64,000 nt of DNA from Echinococcus granulosus (taxonomy: Eukaryota; Platyhelminthes; Cestoda; Cyclophyllidea; Taeniidae), in assembly GCF_000524195.1 (NCBI RefSeq), contig NW_020170426.1:248712-312711 (forward strand). The letters run 5' to 3'. This document shows positions 1-11,240 of the stretch, in pieces. Made by a program: the position numbers and the translations under genes. The notes beneath the pieces were generated by a model, which made no database searches, was not told where the DNA came from, and worked only from the letters and a program-made list of their open reading frames with translations. Numbering within the stretch: position 1 is the stretch's first letter; each line of letters opens with the position of its first letter.

Positions 1-444
1 AAAGGGGTCATTTTTCCTTAACACTTAGTGTTTTTTCTTCAACTATTGCTATTGACTTTACCATTATTGATAGATTTTATGGTATTTGCTCTGTTTATTT
101 TTATTAAGGAATCAGCTGCTCGACATCCTAGATACGTTTTTCCTTTGGCACGAATCGAGAAACGACGCCTTTTTGGCACAAAATGCTGCCTGACGACACT
201 TCTAGTCGTAAAATATAATAAATTAGGAAGTAATTAATTAATGAAACCAATACATGCATGGCAATTTCTTGTAGTTTTTTTATTCCTCTGTTTCTTCAAT
301 ACTCCCATATTTTCTTTTACATACAGAACCGTCGACTTTTTTATCCAATGCGATGTTGTTTTGATGTTGTTCCTGCCCTGGTAACCTTTGGTCACTAGGC
401 CCTATATATTACTGCAATGTCATTGGTTCAGCTACCTTCTCTAG

Positions 445-3400
445 ATCAAGGACGCGTGTTTCTGGGGTGAAGACTTCATAATCAGTGGTTCGGAGTGCGG
501 TCATGTGCTGGCGTGGGATCGGGCAACGGGAGAGCCCGTGAATTCTATCAAAGCAGACACCGTGGTGAATCGTCTTCAGCCTCATCCCTTTCTTCCCTGT
601 GAGTCGTCCCTATATTGTTATTTTACAAGTAGCGGTTGTTGCATTCCCTGGATGATTGGAGAGCAGAGAGACGAGTTCCCATTTGACCAAAACGGCGGAT
701 CATATACTCTTTATGCTTTAGCAGATATTTGTGAATGAGATCAAAATATCAAGCATCAAATTTGACATTCAGCCCCGTCTGTAATCTATGTGCAATTTAG
801 AGCTACTGTAGTGGTTTGGAAGTGCAAGAAGTGTCGCCATTATTGCAAGTACGCAGCTGATATCAGAAAAGCCTCGCAGGTACGAGGACGTAATAAAATA
901 GTGAGATTTGCCTCTAAAATCTCTTCGTGTCAGGCGCCAACTTATGCTCGGAATACTATGGGACGACCCGTTGGTATATTCTGCCTCATTTTGTCTCTGC
1001 TATTCGTGATTTTATAGTTTCTATTCCGGAGCTTTTTAATTTAAACCGTTAAGGTTATCATTGGTATCAAAAGGTCAGACTTCGACTAGTCAGGCTGCTT
1101 GTTATCATACATTTTCACTGGGCATTTTGATCCCATTTGAGATTTTGAACATGTCTTTTTGTTTATGGGCTGATCATGAACGAAGCATCTGTTGCTAATA
1201 TCTTTGAGTTATTGACACTGTATTGGTTTGGTTTGTTAAATTTTTTAAAGAAAAAAAGTCTTCGCCATTTCGTCTTTTCAGGGGTGGAAGGCAATAAAAT
1301 TGATTACCAAGCCTAAGCTCGAAGAACAGTCGATTCTCCAATCACTTACCATTTTATAGAATTGAAGTACTTTGCCTGCTGCGACATTGTTTAGGAATTT
1401 GCCTTTGAAGTACACTAACGGTGGAATTTTCACCATTAAGATTGTCCCATGAATGCCGTTTTTTACATTTCTGTTGGCATTGCACTTTTCTCCTGACCTA
1501 GTGGTAACCCCCAGGATGTGTAGTATCGCCCCTTTTTCAGTGTTTTTAAATAAAGTTAAATCACGTAGTTTCACCACTATCGTTGACAGTACAGTTGTGC
1601 ATGTCTGAAGAATAGCTGTTCAATGTTGTATGAATAAAATAGTCCATGTTCTGGAGGGATTTTGGCTTCTGTATGAGTCATGATGTTTTACAATTTGAAT
1701 AGTGAATGAACCAGACAATTTTGAGCTGTTGGAGCACGGTTTTGTTTTTATTGAGTGACATCCTTTTCCTGTTAGTGAATCTAGAGGGACATTGTTGTAT
1801 TTTGTTACGTTTACGAGATTATTTACCTAGTTGCCTCCTATAGCATATTTCTGTGGACGTAATAAGACAAGCTAATGTAGCATAATGACTTATTTCCATT
1901 AGTGGAAAGAAATACTGGGAGTTTTAAGTATAGACGGATGTCCATACAGTCAACGCATAAGTGGAGCCCACGGAGAGTCAAAAGTTTGCGCAGTCAAATA
2001 TGCATTTAAACAGCTATTCTTTTACAGCATAGTCTCTTCATTTGCACCACGTCCCCGGGGCTCTCCTTGACCTCTTTTTTTGCTTCGGCCATCAAAATGT
2101 ACTCGGTGCCTTAAAATCCTCCGTGGGTAAGATTTGAATGTCCTACCTTTGGATGTTTTTGCTAACACCACCAATGACTATTGACGGTTTCAACTCCTCC
2201 ACCTTCGTGAGCTTCGTTGTGGATATTTACTACACGAGAGTGGCCGACGCTCCACAAAAGTGCATTTTATGTGCTGATCGCCATTCGTGGGAATGTTGAC
2301 CCAAAGCGAGTCATTTAATTGAACACATAATTTAAAGTAACTTCGTCGAGCTAAATCCAGTACTCACTCTTTGCTGCCATTCAGTGGTACTAGGATTGTG
2401 AAGGGGGTACCATTTTTTTTTCACGTACTTTGCGTCACTTCACATTAAATACCTCTGATAAGTGTTTCAATTCATTCAAATTTGGTGTTACTTCAGTAGT
2501 TAAGTGCCTCCTCGCAGAACTCAAGATTAGGGTGCTCGCAGACGAGGCTTCGGTTTTCTATTGTCGAGTCTCGGTAGAGCCAGTCATCCACCACGACAAT
2601 TTTTTCGGTTACTGGTTCAGCATCCAGCACCGATTTCTGGGCTTTTTGTTCTTTTAGATTGAGTTCGCTTACTGCTGCCATGGGTACAGAAGCCAATGTC
2701 TTTACCAAAGCCATAATGAAGCATACAAGGGTGGGAGGGTAGTTTATTGGCATGCGAAGAGCCGGAAGTCCAGTGGCATGGACGGATGTCTATGTAGTGG
2801 AAGGGTTCACGTAATTGGGTTCACATTCAAACGATTATTTTTTCCAGTGTATCGTCATATTAGCACTGGTGCTTCTGAAAAGTTGAGGTATGCAAATCTA
2901 CGGGTAACTTTATTATAGGTATACAGTGTGGCTGGGATACCAGCGGGACATCTACGGTACGCATGCACTGTAAAGGCAATTACTAAGGCGACAAAAAGGC
3001 CTGCGTAAATTGTATATCGGCTTAAACTGTTTTTCTCACATCTAGATCTTGCAGTAAGCGGCGTGGATTACAGCATTAAGCTTCTCCAACCGACGCCTCT
3101 TCCTTTGGACGAGACGGAGGATGATTTCGTCCATCGCATTAAAAAACGCAAAGCCGATGCGGCTGAGGTGACGTTGAAATTCGCTTTTTCTACTTGTCTG
3201 CATTTGTGACATTCAGAGGAGCGAAGGGCGGTTTTTTTGTCTTTCTGGCATATACCCACCAATAAGTAGCGTGTCATGACAACGTCGTGGTGGTATTGTA
3301 GTAATTCATAACGTAGAATGTCTTAGCATATGTCATCTAGTGCTGACATTTAGACAAGCCTTTTTAAATGTACACCTGCAAAATAAGGTATTTTCTACAT

Positions 3401-4810
3401 TACAGCTGATGAGGCTAAATCTCACGAGGACACAACAGGTAGTTGAAAGCAGTGTTTCTCTACGCCAACAGCTCGCAAGTTTCCGAATTGGACGAAGTAA
3501 GTCCCATTTTCGATTCAGCGGAATTTCGCGTAGACATGCTCTGTGATCATATCTATCAAGAATGATTCGAATTTGGGGCTAGATTTAAAAACAGTAAAGT
3601 TGATTTCGTCTATTTCTTGTTAGCAAGGAAGGTTTGCGGTAAACTGATTAATTTATTCCATTCATGGCGTTCCATCAGACCAAGAAGACCTAGTAACTCA
3701 CCGGTTGTGCTTCTTCGATGTAGTTCGTCCGTCATTGCCTCCTTTAGTCAGCTGCACAGAAAAATGTTTGGGAAATGTTGTTTTAAGCTGATAGGTTCAT
3801 CCTAGCGTCCCGAATCATCCCTCAAGCCGTAACAAGGCATACTAGTACAGAAGAATGCCTTGTTGTTAACGGATGGTAAAGACTTGGATGCCATAGACGT
3901 GGACGAGGTTCTATGCCATGGAGATTGATGAGCCCCATGGCCAAAGAAGTAAAGAGAAAAATTAATGTCGTTCCATTGCACAGTGTCATTCTCGGTGCTC
4001 TTCATGGCTAGTCTTCCAGAGAATTGAACAACTACCAGGTGGGACCGAAAACGGTATGATGAATTCGAACCACAGGGGAATGCTGCCCATGATTGACGTT
4101 GCATGTTTAGGTCTGTACTGCTTTCTCCACAAATCATTTGGGGGTAAGACTATAGGCTGGACGACTTTCTGCAGCGGGCGTACTTTTTACTCCAGTCGAC
4201 CAGTGCTTAAAAGTGGCGCTGGGTAGAGAGCTATTACACTCCTACACTTTTATAGGGACAGTCGCCTCCAATTACGTATTGCAAGCCTTCCTTTAAGGCC
4301 GGTTTCGATTTGTTGAAGCTTGACCTTTTCGCCGGTGGCTGTTGCACAGAACTCGAATTTGCGGGTTTGCTGGAAGGTGCAGTGTTCAAAAACCTCTCTG
4401 TACTGAGCCTACAGACTCAGCTGTTAAGGCCAGGTAATCGGTCAACGCTAATAGAGTTGTTCTTCGCTGCTGTTACAAATGTGGCGTCCTGAGTCCTCCC
4501 TTAAGGCTTAAAATGGCATACCACAGAAGACTGGCTCGTTATTAGCATAGAGAAGGGGTGGAGAGAACATATCGCCGTGATGGTTGTAAAAACTGCATGC
4601 TTACGGTAAAATGTTGCTTTTAAGTACTAATGTAAGCGGTTTTTTAATTCATTCCTTGCAGTGGCGCGTCTATTTCTGCTACAGCTGGCTGAAAGGCAAA
4701 CCGGAAGTGGTTCAACAACAGCAGCTGAACAAGATGTGGATAATGCTGACGATGATCGCGATGATGATGATGATGATGACGGCAGTGACGACCGGGACTC
4801 ACCTGATTGA
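445..4810 (+). CDS. DCAF6-like WD-repeat protein, C-terminal part (partial gene, 5' end outside window)
   Basis: Four exons are seen: 445-598, 3046-3167, 3406-3496 and 4662-4810, all with GT-AG borders and matching phases. The first encodes a WD-repeat strand rich in family signatures (FWGEDF, ISGSECGHVLAWDR, VNRLQPHPFLP). The second continues with LAVSGVDYSIKLLQP. These are the last WD blades of DCAF6/NRIP and its DCAF8 relatives, which dock substrates on the CUL4-DDB1 E3 ubiquitin ligase. A basic helical stretch follows (KKRKADAAELMRLN), then a very acidic tail with a run of seven Asp coded partly by a GAT repeat near 4759-4780. The stop is TGA at 4808-4810. The first intron is 2.4 kb, the third 1.2 kb. 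The GTGACG donor at 3168 is weak. DCAF6 is preferred to DCAF8 because of the IKDACFWG and GVDYSIK wording; this is from memory. The N-terminal WD repeats lie upstream of base 1. Confidence 0.78.
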
Positions 4811-5013
4811 ATGTCTTTCCGACTAAATGATCTTTCATTGTTGCCAACCTGGACGCATGTTATTTGATCGTATTTTAGTACACTATCGAAAGTCCAAGTC
4901 CCTTACTCTTACTCCAACTCTAGCGAATCACCTGAATGCGAGTCTGGTCTTGTCCAAATCGCCTGCAATTTATGATATCACTATTATTCAGAAATCACGG
5001 GATCAGGGTGAGC

Positions 5014-5019
5014 AATAAA
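5014..5019 (+). terminator. Candidate poly(A) signal AATAAA for the DCAF6-like gene
   Basis: A canonical AATAAA lies 204 bases after the TGA at 4808-4810 on the same strand, the usual distance for a 3' UTR. No cleavage site can be proved from sequence. Confidence 0.45.
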
Positions 5020-6082
5020 GTACGGTTTCCGAAGGAAACTGGTTGCCTTTTTGCTAAACTATTTTTCAGTGGATGTTGCGAGAAGTGGAGGTCCCGAAAT
5101 TGAACGTATGGAGTACCACGTTCACTTTAGATAGGTCATAACGGCAATTCAATCAGTCGAATATGTTGTGAATTCCGTCTTTTGAAAGAGGCAAAGCATA
5201 CTTCACTGAGCCGATGCCTGTTTAGGTGTAGTAGTAAACCATTCTTACGCAATGGTGTGCCTCGCACGGACTTGGAGTGGACGCGAGTTCAACAACGTTC
5301 GGCATTCTAGCATGGTGAATTTCCAACTGTCAGCGCCCTAAACAGGCTCGCACTGCCATAGATTTGGTATAATAAAAGGAGTTAAATTCACTTGAAATGG
5401 GGCTCTCTTGGCTAATGGTAGATTTTGATCTACTGCTTTCGTAACTACGCAATCTTCATACAGTAAACAAGAAAGTGTTCAAGAGTCTTCTCTAGAGGCA
5501 TGGATAACAAGGTTGATAAACTTGACGGAATCGGACTAGTTCGTGCGTTTCTTAAAGGTTAGATAGCTGCATAAGACTTTCTAAGGTAATTTACTCATTA
5601 AAATAATCACCGAAACTTATTATCCTCTCCTGTGGAGGCAAACCTGCAAAGAATTTTTCTCAATGCTCACCGAGTCCTATCGATCACGTGGCTGGCTCTT
5701 AGCCGTGCTTGATGTTTGACTTTTCAAAAGTGAAAAATTGCATCTACAGTTCACCCCACCTTAGAAATTTAGTGTGGGCTAGATCGTATGGGAATAATGA
5801 ATAATATTAAATCAAGTTCGGCTCGTAAAGCAGGTAAATTCTAGGTGGATCCTATGACGGCGGGTTAAAAGTGGGAAAGTAGTGCAACGAGGTACGCCCA
5901 TGTCACTTATGTTGCATGTATTTTACAGTCCACTCGATAGAATGAGTAAGCTGAGGAAGATCGTTTCGAGGCAATGACTTTAACGTGATTAGAAACACAA
6001 GATCTATTGTTGCTAGATTGACTGTCGTACGCAAGGGATTAAGTACATTTATTCACAGCGTACTCCATTTAAAAGTTGTAGT

Positions 6083-6088
6083 TTTATT
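6083..6088 (-). terminator. Candidate poly(A) signal AATAAA for POT1
   Basis: TTTATT on the plus strand reads AATAAA on the minus strand, about 90 bases beyond the TGA that ends POT1 at 6176. Position and strand fit; not otherwise tested. Confidence 0.5.
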
Positions 6089-6175
6089 AAAATAAGCAAT
6101 CTATTTATATCAAAAAGGAGAGCTCATTTACAGCACGCAAATTGCCATAAGCAACGATAAACAGACCACAATGCC

Positions 6176-9100
6176 TCAGCCTTCAAGATAAACCACTTTA
6201 GCTTCACTCTGGCAACTGTTCTGCAAAACCAGCAGTGTCGCATCAACCCAACCGCCAACACAAGCAGTCCAGGCCTCTTTAATTTCCTCAGCGGCTTTGA
6301 CTCGCTCCTCCACAGTTGCACCTTTGAAGACGGTTCGTAAACACGCACGAAAGGAAGGGAAATGGGCTCCAATCAAAGCCTCAACACCACAGGTCGAGGA
6401 CACCGCAATCACACGTCCTGAGAAGTCAGCCAACTCCAAAAGAAAAACTGGTAAAACGTCAAAGCTAGAGGTGGATTCGCATTCACAGATGTGCCTGCGA
6501 GGGGAAAGAACATTCGGAGCATTTGGAGGAAAGGTTGATAATCTAACAACGAACCAGTTAGCCAATTAGCAACTTGCCGATCATCGTCTTGGATTCTTTT
6601 AATTCTGCAGCAAGTTCCACACTTAAGAAGAAAGTGATTAAGAATGTTTTCCGATTTTGAGGGAACAACATCAACAACCCATCCGCAGAATCGAATACGA
6701 ACCGGGAAGGAAGAGGAGGACTCGCCAACCGCTCCAAGATCTGTGGGATTGTGCCCGTTGAAGACCACGTAAAATTGTGCTGCTGTCAGCTTAAGGGATA
6801 AATTGAAGGAGAATAGTCCAGCGAATGAGTGAATCCTTTCTGGAATATTAAGTTAGGGAATAAATACTCGTTTGCAGTTTGGTCAGCAGTGGTGGATACA
6901 TAACACTTACGTTCAATCTCATTTCAACCGTCATTCATTTGGTTTTAAAAGCTGTCACACGTAAACACTTGCTACCAGAGTCTCGGTGAAAACCAGACCA
7001 CCAAAACCCAAGTTTTTCGTTGATCCCAATATGACCCCAATTGTTATTGCCTTGACTAGTTCAACTGCTGTCAAAGGACACATGTAACCACCACCGGACA
7101 AAGAAAATCCCACATCACTTTTATTGCTATCGAACTCCATCAATCTGTTAGTGACACGATTTGATGCATCAATTCCAATACTGTCTCATCCTCCATATTT
7201 CCCTCACTGACATTCCCCCAAGTGGTGCATGCTACCTTTTCCTAGCATTATACAATCAAATGAGAAATAGATTGTTTAAATCCGATTCAGCTGTTTGTGA
7301 CACACGATTTGGTGGATTCAGTTATCATAATCCAATAGAGAACACAGGTCACATACTTGTGACGTCGGGCTCAGCCAAGAAAACCGGGATGGCACATATA
7401 CATGATTTGAGATGGGGGTGCCAATAAACAATAGCAAGGTCGCAAGCGTGGGTAAAAATATGCCCAGGATTTATGCGTCGGAATACATTTAGAAAAATGA
7501 TTATAGTCCTGTAATTGAGGAAGGTACTGAAGAAATTAGCGGCGTTCCTATGTGGAATTTACACTGAAAAAGCTATCGGGTTTCTGGCAAAAGCAGTCGA
7601 AACCTATTCTTCCCTCACTGTAGTTTGGGTGATAACAAAGCAGTGGTAGAGATGCCCATTTCTCCAGTACACCTGGATAAATTGAGTGATAAAAAGTGTC
7701 CAGTCGGATCAGTTAAACATGTGGCAGGATTGGAGGTGGGGAGTGGCAAACAATGCAGACCATTCTGGAAATATAGAAGCACTTCTAAAGTGGTACACAT
7801 TCTTGCGTCAATCACTAGAATAAGAATAGTGTCAAATCTAGATAGTTATGGAATTGCATGGGATAATACAGTTGATATCCACAAAAGTACAAAAACGTAG
7901 ACCAAACTCATGAGAAATACCCTTGAAAATGAAGACAGAACGGATTACAGTTAATATGAAACAGCAATTTCAAACCATTTCTAATCGGGAAGTCCACCCA
8001 TTTTTACGAAAAATTAGGCAGCAATTAATGTTCAAAATAGCATACTAGTAAGATGAACCAATATCATGCTGATTCCATCCAACCAGTTGAAGTCGTTGCA
8101 GTATGGCTATAAGACCTAACAATCTTCCAATTGTTAAACTCAAAATTAATTAAAGTACTAAAGGGAACGATTTGAATCCTCACCATACGCAGGCAGTCCA
8201 TGTCCTGTGACAATGAAGCAGCGTTTAGCGGTTGCCGCGCCATTCTACCTAACCTCAGCCTCTCCAGTAAATCCGCTGAAGCCGTTTCCTCTGTCAACAA
8301 CTCGATTCTACGTCCATAACGATGCCCGCCTCCATGCATGTCCACTTTGCGTTTATCAGGCTGTAGGAGAAAAAGAAAAACATGAAGCCTTCGTCCATTA
8401 TCTCTACATAAAGTCCTCAGAACACGCATTAGCGCACATCGCATTTAGCGGTGCAGTGGAGGTTGTGGAGGCGTATAAGGGTCCCAGGTTTCAGGGACCT
8501 GACAGACTCTGCATGTTCGTCAAAGATGAAGACGCATACAGACCAATCGCCCACTTCTGGCAGAAAGGAATGTCTAGTTATGCAGATAAGTCTGGGATCC
8601 ATCTGGAATCCATCTTGGGAAGGTGGGTGCTCCAAGTCCGAAAGTTTGTAGAAAGGAAACAGATCTAAATCATCCCTGGGAGGCTCACCATCCCATAGAC
8701 AGAGGATGAGATCGTTGGTGACTTCAGTTGGATAAGTGTATATTGCGACCACCTACAGAAAAGAAGCTAGTAATAATTAACACAGATATGAAAATATTAC
8801 TGCTTTACAAGTTGTGGCATTACCAATGCGTAAAATGTTAACGAAAAAAATTAACCTGGGCTTCCGTATTGAAAAATGAGTTCACCTTGACCGAGTGAAT
8901 TCGAGAAAGATTGTGCGTATCATGTTCCGCCTGAGCCTAAGAAAAAAATGAGTGTTTTCTTATAAATAACCTTATAAGGGCTCAGCGATTGTGGAGCCTC
9001 CTTTTCAAGGGGACATTCGGGTGAATTATACCAAGTCCGCAGTTCCTTCACTCGAGACAAATCCTTATCAGTAAACTATAACAAAACGGTTTATGAAGAA

Positions 9101-9576
9101 ATTATATTATACAGTGCAAGTGGAAGTAGATTCGTAGGGAGCTAGCGACGAGTCCACTGTGCCAGGAAAAACCGCTACAGCAAAACCGGCGTTTTCTGAC
9201 CCGTAGCCTTGCAATCGTCCACGAAAAGTCGATACGCTTAATCGGTGCATTATTACAATGTCTCCTGGAGAATGTATCTAACGTCGAAGGTAAACATCAG
9301 TTGTAAATCACACAAAATTAAAATTACAGGAGGTAGTTTATCGACATTGTTATTAATAACGGTGACACTGAATTTGTCTCCCTTCAAGGATGGATCACTT
9401 ATGGATACAAACATAGAAAAGCCACTGCCCCGGGTTTTCTGAGGAGGCTTAAAAAATTTGACCACAGCAATTATGTTGTGACGTCCCTCTGTGATATTTC
9501 GCAAATCTACGAACTCATATTGATGTTGTGGAGGCACATCAGAAGAAGCCATTTCGGTAATCCCAATTGTCTTCAA
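6176..9576 (-). CDS. POT1: Protection of telomeres protein 1 (POT1), single-strand telomeric DNA-binding protein
   Basis: Binds the telomeric G-rich 3' overhang as part of shelterin. N-terminal exons, in transcript order, are 9576-9328, 9277-9113, 9075-8971, 8936-8856, 8752-8438 and 8360-8184. All join in phase 0 with GT-AG borders (introns 50, 37, 34, 103 and 77 nt). OB1 carries IIAVVKFFKPP and PGDIVIMHRLSV, nearly the human VVKFFKPP and DIVRFHRLK. OB2 carries LCLWDGEPP and SLKPGTLIRLHNL, then MHGGGHRYGRRIELL. Around 6.97-7.15 kb lies a less certain exon (CPLTAVELVKA). The OB3 exon at about 6782-6548 has FPVRIRFCGWVVD and the Cys pair LKCGTCC. The last exon, 6494-6176, has LELADFSGRVIAV and ends in TGA. 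The start may be the Met at 9576 or the next one at 9552. The human Holliday-junction-resolvase-like insertion appears absent. The identity is firm; the 6.78-8.18 kb middle is not resolved. Confidence 0.9.
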
Positions 9577-11240
9577 TGATTAGCACATGCTTCAAATTAC
9601 AACAGAAAAAAGTCAATTAATAATTGACCAACCATGAAATAACTACATTCAAATAATCAGCATCTATCTATATCAATATATGTTAAGGCAAAAATGAACG
9701 CATATAGAAGAGCACCAAACATAGGACTGAAACATCAACGTTAATTAGCATTCGTTTACGGCTGCAAGGTTTCACCATTTTTCCTAGAAACGTATCCAAG
9801 CAAAGTGGCAAGTAGATTAATGCAAGCACATAGACATAATAATCCACGAGGAAATCCGACATTTAGCAAAAATTAGACAGGAAAAGTTGGCAATGCCCAT
9901 TAAACAAGGTGTTTTTGACAAACTTGCTCCACAAGCTACGCGCCGTAGCATATATTCATTTCAATTTGCCCCCTTGGTGACATGCTACAAGGGGGCAAAA
10001 CCTCGTGCCTGAGCTATATTATCGATTTCCAAAGGAGGACTGGAAGTGGATACCCCATGCAATTTTAGGAAATCACAAGGCCCTAACGCTAAGCAAAATG
10101 TCACTTATCAAACAGCCGCCTCTATAAACATGTGTAAAACCAAAAAGGTCGCGAAAACAGCGAAAATGGGGCTGCCATTCCTCATCACTCCTCTTTTCTT
10201 TCTGCAAATACAACGATTGGGTCTAGGGGCTTAAACTAAAAAAGACGTCTACTACTGTGTGGGTTATGTAGAGCGACACTGGTCGTACCTTTCCAGGAAC
10301 CAGTGACATCTGCCTAATCCGGAGGCTGACGCACCATGACACCCAAAAACCATAACATGCTACCAAAGCAGCACCCTATAAATGCGTGGAAAAGCCGAGC
10401 AGGTATAAGAGGGTAAGAAGCTGTTTATTTAGTCAGGCGAAATAAACGCGATCGCGCCCCGTTTACTGTAACGTTAGTGTGTCTATAATCAAAAGTGGCA
10501 AACAACTAGTAATAAGGCATTAGTAAGTCATACAATTGGTAGATTAAACAAAAAATGCAAAATTTTGCACCTTAATGCATAAAGTAACGTGTTTGTCAGA
10601 TTCCCTGGAAAAATTTTTGAAAATTTGTATAAGATGCACCGAGTTGGCAAAAAGTACCAGGGCAACAAATGCGTTTTTACGTGAAAACTGTATAAGCAAG
10701 TCACATTTAAAAAAATACAAAACCTTGGGCGTGTTGTTTTAAAGAATAAGTAATAGTTGTACTTTTCGGCGTTTATCCAACTTTGTTTGGTTTTTGGTGT
10801 CCGGTGCTGGACCTCGAGTTGCGGTTTTAAGCATACTTGCAGTTTTCCTTACCTTTAAAAAGTAGATTCCATTTAAATTTAGCACTTGCATAGATGATTG
10901 TTTGCTGTCAGAAGGAGACCTGTGTCATCAACGGGAGTGGATATTAAAAACGCTGATGTTTGTTCTGTACATATTTTAGTCGTGCAGAAATTACTAATAT
11001 GCACATTTAATTGGCTGTTTTTGAGCTTTTGGACTTTTTGTACCTGTTTTTTTTGACGATCTATCTCTTTTGCCACATCTTTTAGATTTATTTTACCAAT
11101 CATTATTCGCGGTTTTTTTTGCTTAGCGGCTTTTGTTTACTACCTATTTGTCTTCAAATTATGTCTTTGCTTTAAGTAGGGTGTATAGTACCTATTTATA
11201 CCTATTGAACCTGTCTTGTATTTATAGTTTCCATAATCGG
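9577..11240. promoter_or_regulatory. Divergent intergenic region between POT1 and TALPID3-like gene
   Basis: The POT1 and TALPID3-like genes are transcribed away from each other, so this 1.7 kb should hold both promoters. I see no convincing TATA box or coding exon. It contains a perfect 12-bp hairpin at 9965-9999, listed separately. Short open frames at 10046-10234 and 10879-11103 show no family signature. Confidence 0.45.
9965..9999. repeat. Perfect 12-bp inverted repeat (hairpin), 11-nt loop
   Basis: TTTGCCCCCTTG at 9965-9976 is exactly mirrored by CAAGGGGGCAAA at 9988-9999, with an 11-base loop. It lies about 390 bases upstream of the POT1 start codon. It could be a structured element, a protein-binding palindrome or the relic of a small inverted-repeat transposon. 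Confidence 0.8.

Larger units (their letters stand above)
4811..6175. other. Convergent intergenic region between DCAF6-like gene and POT1
   Basis: The two neighbouring genes end towards each other here. Apart from the two poly(A) signals I see no exon-like frame, RNA gene or clear repeat. Frames are short and full of stops. Confidence 0.6.

Noticed and set aside
4061..4078. GGTTCGAATTC on the minus strand, resembling a tRNA B box
   Set aside because: No matching A box or cloverleaf arms at the right distance.
7625..7900. Plus-strand frame inside the POT1 locus
   Set aside because: Lies in the presumed large POT1 intron, is antisense to the gene and has no motif.
11133..11240. Upstream open extension of the first TALPID3-like exon
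   Set aside because: The frame is open but hydrophobic and lacks an ATG before 11241; treated as 5' UTR.
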